This document shows, piece by piece, positions 14,024-22,762 of a stretch of 64,000 nt of DNA. A program made the position numbers and the translations under genes. The notes under the pieces were generated by a model. It had not been told where the DNA came from. It worked only from the letters and a program-made list of their open reading frames with translations, and did no database searches. The stretch is from the NCBI RefSeq assembly GCF_000813005.1, contig NZ_JSYP01000004.1, positions 124,001 to 188,000 on the forward strand, given 5' to 3'. Origin of the DNA: Flavobacterium sp. KMS (GTDB taxonomy: Bacteria; Bacteroidota; Bacteroidia; Flavobacteriales; Flavobacteriaceae). Position 1 is the stretch's first letter. Every line of letters starts with the position of its first letter.

Positions 14024-17000
14024 ATGAAAAAAAATTACTTAGTATTTGTGTTTTTACTGCTCTTCGCATTAAACACTTCTGCACAAACAATTATGGGATG
14101 CGGAACCAATTTATCTCAAAAAGAGCAAGATCTATTTAGACAATCTTTGCCAAAAATTGAAACTGCAAAAAAAGCTGGATTAACCAAGAAAAAGGACGCT
14201 GCTCCTTATATTATACCAGTAGTATTTCATATCCTAAATGACGGATCTAATATTGGGAAAACATTTACCAAAGCCCAAATGCAAAGCCGAATTAATGATG
14301 CAATCGATGTTTGCAACAAAGATTTTAATGGTTTATATCCTGCTTACAATACTGTAGACCCACGTTTTGAAGCTATAAAAAGCAAAATGAACATTCAATT
14401 TGTTCTGGCTACAGTTGACCCAGATGGTAATTTATTAGAAACTCCCGGAATGAACTGGCATCCTGAAGCACATATTGTCGATGGATACGATTCAAAGATT
14501 TATAATTATATGTACTACGGTAAAAACGGAAAATATTACCTGGACATAGTTGTTGTAGATGAACCTAACCCAGCTGATGGTGTTTATGGTTCTGGACATG
14601 CTTTCTTACCTGTACAAGATGTTGTTCCTCACGTAACTTATAATCATAGATATATAGGTACTACGGGTGGATCTGATGCTAATTTCCAATTTGCTAAAGA
14701 AATGTCTCATGAGTTTGGACATTATTTTGGTTTGCAACATACTTTTCAGAATGGTTGTGATCCAATTAACGATGGTATGGCAGATACTCCACCAACAACG
14801 CAGGGATTTGGTTGTAATTTATCGGCTGTAAATAGCTGCGGAGTTATTGCAAACTATCAAAATTTAATGGATTATAATGTAGATTGTCAATCTATGTTTA
14901 CCAAAGACCAGACTAATGCGATGACTTATTGGCTAGACGATATGACTGTAGCCAAATATCCCAGAGGCTTTTTATGGCAAAACAGTAATTTAGCTTCTGT
15001 GGGAGTTATTAGTACTGCACCAATAGCTCAACTTACAGCAAGTACAACTGCTATTTGTTCCAACAAAAGTATAACTTTTAAAGATGTTTCTCTTGGATTA
15101 CCTACTTCCAGATCCTGGACTTTTATCGGAGGGTCACCAGCTACATCTACAGCGGTTAACCCAACAGTTACTTATACAACACCAGGAATTTATCCTGTTT
15201 CACTTACTGCTACTAACGCATTAGGAAGCGATACCAAAACGGTTACCAGCTATATAAAAGTTGACCAAAGATCTACAGTAAATTTAACGGAGAATTTTTC
15301 GGGAGCTTTTCCTCCAGACGGATGGGCTATTACAAATCCAGATGCAGGTTTAGCGTGGGAAAAACGTAAAGATGTTGGCAATGGAGATTCAGCATGTATG
15401 ATTATGAATAATGCTGATAATGCTGTCGTTGGCGAACTAGATTACATACAACTTCCCTATTATAATTTTACAAATGGAGTAAATAGTCAACTCTATTTTG
15501 ATGTTGCTTACACAAAATTTGATGATATAAGTCCAGACGTTCTTGAGGTAGAAGTTTCTACGGATTGTGGCACAAATTGGACATCTGTATATTCTAAAAC
15601 TCATACCGATCTTCAAACAACAACTACTCCTATAACGCTTCCGAATAACTGGATTCCGAGTACACCTGAAAACTGGAGAAAAGAAATCGTTAATCTTAGT
15701 GCTTATATAGGAAATCCAAATGTTACAATTCGTTTTAAAAACAAATCAGGTTATGGAACCCGCATTTGGATAGACAATGTAAATGTAGCTATTACTCAAA
15801 GTCTTACTCCTATATCTGATTTTTCTGCTGCTGTTACCAGAACAAATTGCGCAAGTTTAGTTGTTCCATTTAAAGATACCTCAACAGGAAACCCTACAAG
15901 TTGGTCATGGTCTTTCCCAGGTGGGATTCCTGCAACCTCAACAGCACAAAATCCAATAGTAACATATACTACAAATGGTTCTTATAATGTTACTTTAACA
16001 ACTACAAATCCATCTGGTACAGGAACTTCAGTTACCAAATTAAACTTTATTACAGTAACTACTCCTGTAAGCGCTTCGTTTACAGAAAGCTTCGAAGGAA
16101 CTTTTCCTCCAGCTGGATGGGAAGTCACTAACCTAAATAACAATCTAACATGGGAAAAAAGTACTGCTGCTGGCAGAAATTCTTCCTCTTGTATGATTAT
16201 AAACAATGCCGATAATGCTGCAGGAGATGTAGATGAAATCACATTGAAACCATTAAACTTAGCAGTTGGTGCAACCGATTTCTCTTTTGATGTTGCTTAT
16301 GCAAAATTTGATGCAGATAGTCCTGATCTTCTAAATATTTTGATTTCTAAAGATTGTGGAACCACTTGGACACCTTTATACTCTAAAACTCATACGGTAT
16401 TAGAAACTGCCACAAGTACAAATCCGAATAATTGGGTTCCAACATCAGATTCTGATTGGAGAACTGAAAGAATTTCATTAACAGCTTTTAAAGGAAACCC
16501 TAACGTTCTGATTAAATTTGTGAACACATCTGGTTATGGTGCGAGAATTTGGATTGATAATTTGAAATTTACTTTTGATAGTAAAGAAAAACCATATACT
16601 GATTTTAAAATTACAAGTTCAATGATTTGTAGTGATTTACCAGTTCAATTCTCAGATACTTCTTTTGGTGAGCCAACTTCATGGTTATGGTCTTTTCCAG
16701 GAGGAACACCAGCAACTTCTACAAGCAAGAATCCTGCTGTAGTATTTAATACTCCAGGTGATTATAATGTTACTTTAGTTGCTACTAATACTTACGGACA
16801 AGGTACAACCATGCTAAAAACAAGCGCAGTAACAATAAAAGGTAAAAATACTTTACCTGTTACTGAGAATTTTAATGATGCTTTCCCTCAACAAGACTGG
16901 CAAGTTCTAAATTTAAATGCAGATCCTATTACTTGGGAACAACGCACCGATGTAGGAAAAGGAGATTTGACTTGTTTAGTTATCAATAATGCTGATGCTC

Positions 17001-17692
17001 CAACAGGAATGGTCGATGAGTTAATTTTAAAATCAATGGATTTCACCACGGCTGATAAACCTCATTTACATTTTGATCTTGGATACACACAATATTTAAG
17101 TGTTTTTGACCCTGCGCCTGCACCAGATCAAATCGATATTTTAGTTTCATCAGATTGTGGTGTTAATTGGACAAATGTATATTCTAAAAATCAATTGCAA
17201 TTGCAAACTGTATTGCCTCCTATTCAGGATGATCCTGCGACCACACAAGCAAATGAAACTAATGACTGGAAACCAACACAAGATTCTGATTGGAGAAGCG
17301 AAACTGTAGATTTAGGTGTTGTAAAAAACCAATCGAGTGTTCTAGTTAAGATAAGAAACACATCGGGTTATGGTACCAGAGTTTGGTTTGACAATTTCAA
17401 AATCAACAACAGTCCAACATTAAATGTAAAAGAAAATAAAATCGAGGGAGTTGTGGTATATCCTAATCCATCGAAAGATTTATTTACTGTATATATTCCT
17501 TCATTAGATCAAGAAGAATACGAAGCTTCTGTTTATAGCGTTACGGGACAATTAATATTAAGTACAACATCATCAAAAATTAAATCAAATGATATAACAA
17601 TTGATTTATCCGGAAAAGTAAATGGTGTTTACATTTTAAAAATTAAATCGTCAAGCGGAAAAACAATAATAAGTAAATTAATAAAGGAATAG
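14024..17692 (+). CDS. Secreted M43-type metalloprotease with PKD and jelly-roll repeats, T9SS substrate
   Basis: 1,222 residues. Order: Sec signal peptide (1-20, ending in SAQ); pappalysin/cytophagalysin-like catalytic domain (about 60-320) with zinc motif HEFGHYFGLQH at 229-239 and a following NLMDY Met-turn; then three units, each a PKD domain plus a choice-of-anchor-J type jelly roll (PKD at about 332, 595 and 856; jelly rolls at about 416, 683 and 944); then a type A Por sorting domain from about 1134 with YPNPS and a C-terminal VYILKIKSSSGK strand. It should be exported through the outer membrane by the type IX machinery and be cell-attached or released, degrading proteins. Internal repeats indicate domain duplication. 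Confidence 0.93.
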   Translation: MKKNYLVFVFLLLFALNTSAQTIMGCGTNLSQKEQDLFRQSLPKIETAKKAGLTKKKDAAPYIIPVVFHILNDGSNIGKTFTKAQMQSRINDAIDVCNKDFNGLYPAYNTVDPRFEAIKSKMNIQFVLATVDPDGNLLETPGMNWHPEAHIVDGYDSKIYNYMYYGKNGKYYLDIVVVDEPNPADGVYGSGHAFLPVQDVVPHVTYNHRYIGTTGGSDANFQFAKEMSHEFGHYFGLQHTFQNGCDPINDGMADTPPTTQGFGCNLSAVNSCGVIANYQNLMDYNVDCQSMFTKDQTNAMTYWLDDMTVAKYPRGFLWQNSNLASVGVISTAPIAQLTASTTAICSNKSITFKDVSLGLPTSRSWTFIGGSPATSTAVNPTVTYTTPGIYPVSLTATNALGSDTKTVTSYIKVDQRSTVNLTENFSGAFPPDGWAITNPDAGLAWEKRKDVGNGDSACMIMNNADNAVVGELDYIQLPYYNFTNGVNSQLYFDVAYTKFDDISPDVLEVEVSTDCGTNWTSVYSKTHTDLQTTTTPITLPNNWIPSTPENWRKEIVNLSAYIGNPNVTIRFKNKSGYGTRIWIDNVNVAITQSLTPISDFSAAVTRTNCASLVVPFKDTSTGNPTSWSWSFPGGIPATSTAQNPIVTYTTNGSYNVTLTTTNPSGTGTSVTKLNFITVTTPVSASFTESFEGTFPPAGWEVTNLNNNLTWEKSTAAGRNSSSCMIINNADNAAGDVDEITLKPLNLAVGATDFSFDVAYAKFDADSPDLLNILISKDCGTTWTPLYSKTHTVLETATSTNPNNWVPTSDSDWRTERISLTAFKGNPNVLIKFVNTSGYGARIWIDNLKFTFDSKEKPYTDFKITSSMICSDLPVQFSDTSFGEPTSWLWSFPGGTPATSTSKNPAVVFNTPGDYNVTLVATNTYGQGTTMLKTSAVTIKGKNTLPVTENFNDAFPQQDWQVLNLNADPITWEQRTDVGKGDLTCLVINNADAPTGMVDELILKSMDFTTADKPHLHFDLGYTQYLSVFDPAPAPDQIDILVSSDCGVNWTNVYSKNQLQLQTVLPPIQDDPATTQANETNDWKPTQDSDWRSETVDLGVVKNQSSVLVKIRNTSGYGTRVWFDNFKINNSPTLNVKENKIEGVVVYPNPSKDLFTVYIPSLDQEEYEASVYSVTGQLILSTTSSKIKSNDITIDLSGKVNGVYILKIKSSSGKTIISKLIKE

Positions 17693-17740
17693 CAAAAATG
17701 TGAATCAAGGGGTCAAACAACACAACTACTAATTAAGATT

Positions 17741-17772
17741 AAACCTAACAGATTTAAAAACCCGTTAGGTTT
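17741..17772 (+). terminator. Hairpin after the metalloprotease gene
   Basis: AAACCTAAC (17,741-17,749) and GTTAGGTTT (17,764-17,772) form a 9-bp stem with a 14-base loop, 49 bases after the stop codon. Only a weak A/T tail follows, so it may be an inefficient terminator. Confidence 0.45.
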
Positions 17773-17814
17773 ATATAAAAATTCAACTCTTGATTCGCAT
17801 TAATCATTAATTTT

Positions 17815-17838
17815 ATAGCGCTATAACCATAGCGCTAT
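17815..17838. promoter_or_regulatory. Double palindrome upstream of the dipeptidyl peptidase gene
   Basis: ATAGCGCTAT occurs twice (17,815-17,824 and 17,829-17,838), separated by AACC. Each copy is itself a perfect palindrome, and the two can also pair as a 10-bp hairpin. It ends 26 bases before the ATG at 17,865, so it lies in or next to the leader and is a candidate operator or mRNA structure. Confidence 0.45.
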
Positions 17839-17864
17839 TATTAATCTAAAATTACATAAGTATA

Positions 17865-20024
17865 ATGAAAAAGCATTTTCTACTATTATTATTAATCTGC
17901 TCGAGTGTTTTTGCTCAGGAAAGTATTGATATTAATCAGTTAAATTGGTTGCCTAACTCACACTCATTTTGGGTAAACTCACAAGGAAACGTAGTTGTTT
18001 ATGATGTTGATAAACTAAACCAAAACACTACTATTTTAACTCAGGAGCAGTTACAAAAATCTGGCTTTACGGGTGAAATAGAACAATTGGTTTGGAACCA
18101 AAACAAAACAAAAGTATTGGTCTATACTAATTCTAAGAAAGTTTGGAGAGCTAATACCAAAGGAGATTATTGGTTTTTTGATCTTGCAACTGGTAAAGGA
18201 AAGCAACTTGGTACTAGCTTAGAAAAGTCATCCTTAATGTTTGCTAAGTTTTCTAATGATAATGAGAACGTAGCCTATGTTTCGCAACATAACATTTATC
18301 TGGAAAATCTAGTTACTGGAAAAATAACTCCGTTAACAACCGATGGAACTGATAAAATCATCAACGGAACTTTTGATTGGGTTTATGAAGAAGAACTTGC
18401 AGCTCGAGATGGTTTTAGATGGAGTCCAGATGGAAAAAGCATTTCGTTTTGGCGTGTAGATGCATCCCAAACAAAATTTCATTTAATGATAAACAATACC
18501 GATGCACTATACCCTTTTACAGTTCCGGTAGAATATCCTAAAGCTGGTGAAAAACCATCATCTGTAAAAATTGGGGTAATCGATATTACTTCATTAAAAA
18601 CAAATTGGTTAAATATTCCTGGCGAACCAGACAACAACTATTTGGTTAGAATGGAATGGATCAACAATCAAAATGTAATGGTTGTTCAGTTAAACAGACT
18701 TCAAAACCAAGCTTCTATTTATACTTGTGATGCAAAGTCTGGAACAGCTAATTTAATCTATCAAGAAAAATCAGAATCATGGATTGATGTTTTTGACATC
18801 TCTTCGGGAGAATACGATGTTTTTCCTTGTCAGTTTGTAGATAACGGAAAAGCTTTTTTATGGAGCTCAGATGCTGATGGTTGGATGCATATTTATAAAA
18901 TTAGTGCCGATGGTAAAAAGAAAGAATTAATTACCACCGAAAATTTCGACGCTTATTATAAAGCATATAATCAGGAAACAAAATCTATCTATTATATTGC
19001 CAGTCCTACAGATGCAACACAACGCTATTTGTATGAAACCAATTTGAATACCAAGAAAACAAAACGCATTACTCCTAAAGAATTTGAAGGAACAAATGAA
19101 TATCGTTTTTCTACTGATGGTAAATATGCCAAACATACAAACTCTAACATTAATCGTGATTACAACATACGCTTAGTTGCTTTACCTAGTCATAAAAAAA
19201 TATTACCACAAACAGCTGATTCTTTTGTAGCTCCGGATCGTAATTATTCTTTAGAAAAATTTAAAGTTACTACTGTAGATGGTATCGAAATGGACGGAAT
19301 AATGGCTAAACCATTAAACTTTGATCCTAATAAAAAATATCCTGTGTTTTTTTATGTTTATGGTGAGCCAATGGCTTCTGTAGCAAATGACGAACCATAT
19401 TTTTATCCGTACATCGCCTATTTAATTCCAGAAGGATATATAGGAATTGCTATGGATAACCGAGGAACTCCTGTAATGAAAGGTACAAAATGGAGAAAAT
19501 CGATTTATAAAAACATCGGAATCGTAAATACTCGTGATCAAGCCATGGCTGCCAAAGAGGTTTTAAAATGGAAATTTATCGATACTGATAGAGTTGCCAT
19601 TCACGGATGGAGCGGCGGTGGAGCAGTAACATTAAATTTAATGTTTCAATATCCTGAAATTTACAAAACAGGAATTGCAGTTGCTGCTGTAACCGATCAG
19701 CATTTTTATGACAACATTTATACAGAAAGATATATGGGATTGCCTAGCGAAAACGAAGCAACTTATGTTAAAGCATCACCAGTAACTCACGCCAAAAACC
19801 TAAAAGGAAACTTATTATATGTTCATGGAACAGGCGATGATAACGTACATTATAAAAACGCCGAAGTTTTAATTAACGAATTAGTTAAATACGATAAAAT
19901 GTTCGACTTGATGATTTATCCTAATCGTTCGCACAGTATATCCGAAGGTGAAGGAACAAGAAAACATCTTTTAGATACCTTTATGAAATACATAAGAGAG
20001 AACTCTCCTCCAGGAGCAAAATAA
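17865..20024 (+). CDS. Dipeptidyl peptidase IV (S9B family)
   Basis: 719 residues, standard for bacterial DPP IV. A signal peptide (MKKHFLLLLLICSSVFAQ) sends it to the periplasm or outer membrane. Residues 35-490 form the DPP4 N-terminal beta-propeller, including the double-Glu type motif in VYEEELAARDGFRWSPDG (about 173-190) that binds the substrate N-terminus. Residues 500-719 form the alpha/beta-hydrolase domain with nucleophile Ser583 in HGWSGGG, the acid in GTGDDNVH (about 658) and His690 in RSHS. It releases X-Pro dipeptides from peptides. It follows the secreted metalloprotease, with which it could cooperate in protein use. Own terminator at 20,053. Confidence 0.93.
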   Translation: MKKHFLLLLLICSSVFAQESIDINQLNWLPNSHSFWVNSQGNVVVYDVDKLNQNTTILTQEQLQKSGFTGEIEQLVWNQNKTKVLVYTNSKKVWRANTKGDYWFFDLATGKGKQLGTSLEKSSLMFAKFSNDNENVAYVSQHNIYLENLVTGKITPLTTDGTDKIINGTFDWVYEEELAARDGFRWSPDGKSISFWRVDASQTKFHLMINNTDALYPFTVPVEYPKAGEKPSSVKIGVIDITSLKTNWLNIPGEPDNNYLVRMEWINNQNVMVVQLNRLQNQASIYTCDAKSGTANLIYQEKSESWIDVFDISSGEYDVFPCQFVDNGKAFLWSSDADGWMHIYKISADGKKKELITTENFDAYYKAYNQETKSIYYIASPTDATQRYLYETNLNTKKTKRITPKEFEGTNEYRFSTDGKYAKHTNSNINRDYNIRLVALPSHKKILPQTADSFVAPDRNYSLEKFKVTTVDGIEMDGIMAKPLNFDPNKKYPVFFYVYGEPMASVANDEPYFYPYIAYLIPEGYIGIAMDNRGTPVMKGTKWRKSIYKNIGIVNTRDQAMAAKEVLKWKFIDTDRVAIHGWSGGGAVTLNLMFQYPEIYKTGIAVAAVTDQHFYDNIYTERYMGLPSENEATYVKASPVTHAKNLKGNLLYVHGTGDDNVHYKNAEVLINELVKYDKMFDLMIYPNRSHSISEGEGTRKHLLDTFMKYIRENSPPGAK

Positions 20025-20052
20025 TTCAAAGACATTTTAACTTGTCATCTTT

Positions 20053-20098
20053 CTCAGTCTTGTCATTCTTAGGAATGGTGAGGCTGAGTTTTTTTTTT
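20053..20098 (+). terminator. Strong intrinsic terminator
   Basis: Positions 20,053-20,068 and 20,073-20,088 form a 16-bp stem (four or more G-T pairs) with a TTAG loop, followed by ten T residues. It ends the dipeptidyl peptidase transcript. Confidence 0.9.
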
Positions 20099-20100
20099 AG

Positions 20101-20150
20101 AAAGGCTCAAAGGTTCAGAGAAGCAAAGGTACAAAGGTTTTAAGCCACAG
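20101..20150. repeat. Short intergenic repeat rich in CAAAGGTTC units
   Basis: The stretch repeats CAAAGGTTCAGAG, CAAAGGTAC and CAAAGGTTTT. An inverted relative with CTTTGAACCTTTGTTCCTCT lies at about 35,525-35,560. Such AAAGGTTC strings occur in flavobacterial intergenic DNA; here it follows a terminator and is not expected to code. Confidence 0.5.
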
Positions 20151-20177
20151 AGGTTCTACGATTCTATCGTATTTTGC

Positions 20178-20254
20178 ATAGCCCACGGTTTCAACCGTGG
20201 GATACGGATTGTGATAATGCATTGCGCTCCAACGGTTGAAACCGTTGGCAATGT
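20178..20254. repeat. REPIN-like pair of inverted REP palindromes
   Basis: Two short palindromes lie head to head. CCCACGGTT-TC-AACCGTGGG is at 20,182-20,201 and CCAACGGTT-GA-AACCGTTGG at 20,229-20,248. The reverse complement of the second, with flanking GCAATG, aligns with the first, so the unit is an inverted pair as in REPINs mobilised by RAYT transposases. The 20,025-20,378 spacer contains this, a terminator and the 20,101 repeat but no gene. Confidence 0.65.
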
Positions 20255-20378
20255 TTATATTTGCCAGTTCGCTATCGCTCGTGTATTCCTGTGTCAGATA
20301 GACACATTTGAAGAAATTCTTGATAAATATTTATATATTAGCTGAAGAAATAAATTCCTCGAATATAAGACTATTATC

Positions 20379-20756
20379 ATGATCAAAAGAGAAAAAGCAA
20401 TTCAGAATTACATTGAGGGTTATAACCAATTTGATATCGATAAAATGATTTCAGACTTTGATGAAGCTATAATCTTTGAGAATATTCAAGGTAGCGAAAC
20501 AAATATGTCTTTAACTGGCTTAACCTCTTTTAAACAGCAAGCGGAACAGGCAAAAGCTTATTTCTCGAGCCGAACACAAACCATAACATCTTTTAAACAT
20601 TTAGAAAACGAAACCGAAATAGAGATTAACTACTTTGCTATTTTAGGAATGGACTTTCCTAATGGACTCAAAAAAGGACAAGAATTGAATTTAAAAGGGA
20701 AATCAATCTTTGAATTTTCTGGTGACAAAATTTCTAAATTAACAGATATAAGCTAA
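20379..20756 (+). CDS. SnoaL-like (NTF2-fold) protein
   Basis: 125 residues with the NTF2-like pattern: an N-terminal amphipathic helix IQNYIEGYNQFDIDKMISDFDEAI typical of SnoaL proteins (about 8-31), a central helix, and strands ending in GKSIFEFSGDKISKLTDI. No signal peptide. Members of this fold are small cone-shaped proteins that bind ligands or act as isomerases; nothing indicates a specific substrate. It begins the rightward series of accessory genes. Confidence 0.75.
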   Translation: MIKREKAIQNYIEGYNQFDIDKMISDFDEAIIFENIQGSETNMSLTGLTSFKQQAEQAKAYFSSRTQTITSFKHLENETEIEINYFAILGMDFPNGLKKGQELNLKGKSIFEFSGDKISKLTDIS

Positions 20757-20788
20757 CATTCCATGAACAACAAAAAAACAACCAACTT

Positions 20789-20983
20789 ATGAGTATTTAC
20801 AGCAAAATAGGAATTGGTTTTATCATAAATGGTATAATCATGTTTCTTGTAACTGGGGCATTGTTTAGTTATATGGGAACACTAAATCCATTAATAAAAC
20901 TTATTGGCGAAATATCTTTTATCTGTTGGGTTCCTTCAATAATTTTAGGAATATTTATGATACAAATAAAAAGAAAGAAATAA
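20789..20983 (+). CDS. Small two-helix membrane protein
   Basis: 64 residues almost wholly taken up by two hydrophobic helices (about 5-27 and 36-58) and ending in a Lys/Arg-rich tail that should face the cytoplasm. No recognised family. It lies 32 bases after the SnoaL-like gene and 23 bases before the acetyltransferase start, so it may be co-transcribed. Confidence 0.55.
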   Translation: MSIYSKIGIGFIINGIIMFLVTGALFSYMGTLNPLIKLIGEISFICWVPSIILGIFMIQIKRKK

Positions 20984-21006
20984 AATAATTGTTTACTCCA
21001 CCAATC

Positions 21007-21543
21007 ATGACCATAACCATAGACCAAAATCTAAAACTTGAATTAATCCACGAGAATCATGCACAACCAATCTTTGATCTTGTTGATGCAAACAGAACAC
21101 ATTTAAGAGAATGGCTGCCTTTTGTTGACCGAATGCAAACGGTTGAATTTGCGGAGAATTTTGTAAAAGGGACAATGCAACGAAACAAAGACGAAAATGA
21201 ATATGCTTTTGTTATTGTTGATAATGAAAAAGTCATAGGAAGAATTGGCGTTTATAAAATTGATGGTCAAAATAAAATTGGAGAAATCGGGTATTGGCTT
21301 GCCGAAAACCTACAAGGAAAAGGGATTATAACTAAATCTTGTAAAGCAATTATTAACTTTGGTTTTTCGGGTTTGCAATTAAACCGAATCGAAATAAAAT
21401 GCGGAACCGAAAACTTTAAAAGCAAAACAATCCCAGAAAAACTTAACTTTACCAAGGAAGGCATTATTCGCCAAGGAGAATTACTTTATGACAAATTTAT
21501 CGACTTGAATTTATATTCCCTTCTTAAATCTGACGTTGAGTAA
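21007..21543 (+). CDS. GNAT acetyltransferase, RimJ/RimL-like
   Basis: 178 residues from the ATG at 21,007; an upstream TTG in frame is less likely. The order of elements fits RimL-type GNAT enzymes: N-terminal LKLELIHENHAQPIFDLVD, central strand IGEIGYWLAENLQGKGI with the acetyl-CoA loop (about 91-107), and C-terminal LNRIEIKCGTENFKSKTIPEKLNF. It should transfer acetyl from acetyl-CoA to an amine, such as a protein N-terminus or a small molecule. The substrate is not known. Confidence 0.85.
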   Translation: MTITIDQNLKLELIHENHAQPIFDLVDANRTHLREWLPFVDRMQTVEFAENFVKGTMQRNKDENEYAFVIVDNEKVIGRIGVYKIDGQNKIGEIGYWLAENLQGKGIITKSCKAIINFGFSGLQLNRIEIKCGTENFKSKTIPEKLNFTKEGIIRQGELLYDKFIDLNLYSLLKSDVE

Positions 21544-21577
21544 AACCGAAATACATTCAAAAATTAAATCCCATAAA

Positions 21578-22138
21578 ATGAAAAATATAAAATTTGTAAA
21601 ACTCATTCTCCTTTTTGGTCTTATTACTTTAGTTTCTTGTAATGAGCCTAAAACTATAGATGAATTTGCCATAGAAATTACAAATAGCGTCAAAGATAAA
21701 GATGCAGACGATTTGTATTCTTTGTTTATATCTCCCAAAGAGAATGCTGCTTATGGTTTTGTAAATGGCACAATAACTCCGGAAGAATCTTCGAGATTAA
21801 AATCTAATGAGGATTTAATAAAGTTAATTATCCGAAAAGGAAAACAAAGAAAACCTGAAGATATCAAACGCATAAATCAGTTTATTTCGGAGGCACATGC
21901 TTTATTTAATTGGGAAAATATCAAATCTGTAAAAACAGAATCTACTTTGGTAGAAACCAAAAAAGTAAATACGATAAGAAACAAAGTAACGATTGATGCT
22001 GCTATTTATGACTTAAAAATCATAATCGAGTTAAATGATAATAAAGTATATCGTCTAAAAGTAAATAAAGCAATGAAAGTAAATGATCGTTGGGTAATCT
22101 TCCCTACGAAAGGTTTTGGTCTTGAGATTGAAAAGTAA
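21578..22138 (+). CDS. Lipoprotein of unknown function
   Basis: 186 residues from the ATG at 21,578, chosen because it gives a clean lipoprotein signal MKNIKFVKLILLFGLITLVSC with the lipidated Cys at 21. The mature part is a polar, Lys/Glu-rich helical then beta domain with no family I recognise. Starts 34 bases after the acetyltransferase stop. Probably located on the periplasmic face of one of the membranes. Confidence 0.65.
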   Translation: MKNIKFVKLILLFGLITLVSCNEPKTIDEFAIEITNSVKDKDADDLYSLFISPKENAAYGFVNGTITPEESSRLKSNEDLIKLIIRKGKQRKPEDIKRINQFISEAHALFNWENIKSVKTESTLVETKKVNTIRNKVTIDAAIYDLKIIIELNDNKVYRLKVNKAMKVNDRWVIFPTKGFGLEIEK

Positions 22139-22155
22139 GAATATATAAAACTAAA

Positions 22156-22662
22156 ATGTTAAAGAATTTCATTGCTATTCTTATTGCAAACTTATTGGGG
22201 TTATTCATTTTTGTTGTTGCTGGCCTAACAACTTTCAACAATTTAAAGCATCTGTTTAAAAATGAAACCATAAGTGGAAAAGTCACAGCTGTCAATGTAT
22301 TAAACACATATTCAAAAAATGGTGGCGCTACACTCAATGCATTTGAATTTAAAATGGATGCAAAAAAAGAATCTTTCTTAACCTCTTACGAAAGACTCAA
22401 TTACAACATTAGTATCGGTGATTCTGTCACACTAAAAAAATTATACGTAGGGAATACAAATTCAAAAGTATTAGCAATAAACGGGCAAACTATTAATAAT
22501 TTCTATGGCGTATTCGATCTTGTAATGTTAGTAGCTTTTATTGCAATTATTTTAATTTACTATATCTATTATAAAATGTACAATCGCAAAAAATACGTAA
22601 ATAAGAATAACCAATATACAGAAGCCCTTAAAAGAAAAAAGCGTACGATTCTTAAATCCTAA
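22156..22662 (+). CDS. DUF3592-like membrane protein
   Basis: 168 residues: a membrane helix at about 5-27, an extracytoplasmic beta-rich domain (40-115) with a GKVTAVNV start and a GDSVTLKKLY segment, a second helix at about 118-140 and a basic tail. This is the layout of DUF3592 proteins. It begins 17 bases after the lipoprotein gene, so they may work together at the envelope. No function is known. Confidence 0.55.
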   Translation: MLKNFIAILIANLLGLFIFVVAGLTTFNNLKHLFKNETISGKVTAVNVLNTYSKNGGATLNAFEFKMDAKKESFLTSYERLNYNISIGDSVTLKKLYVGNTNSKVLAINGQTINNFYGVFDLVMLVAFIAIILIYYIYYKMYNRKKYVNKNNQYTEALKRKKRTILKS

Positions 22663-22762
22663 ATAACACTATATTTCCGAATGATTGAAATGGAAATAAA
22701 ATTTCTCTTTTTTAATTCCTATTTTCGCTGAGTAAATTTTACTACGAATACCAATCAGGAAA

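Noticed and set aside
15982..16242. Antisense reading frame inside the metalloprotease gene
   Set aside because: It is the complement of a PKD/jelly-roll unit with no supporting signals; open antisense frames are expected in this base composition.
15020..17430. Repeated DNA in the metalloprotease gene as a tandem repeat array or CRISPR-like structure
   Set aside because: The similarity is at protein-domain level in units of about 780 bases, with no short identical repeats and spacers. No CRISPR array is seen anywhere in the window.
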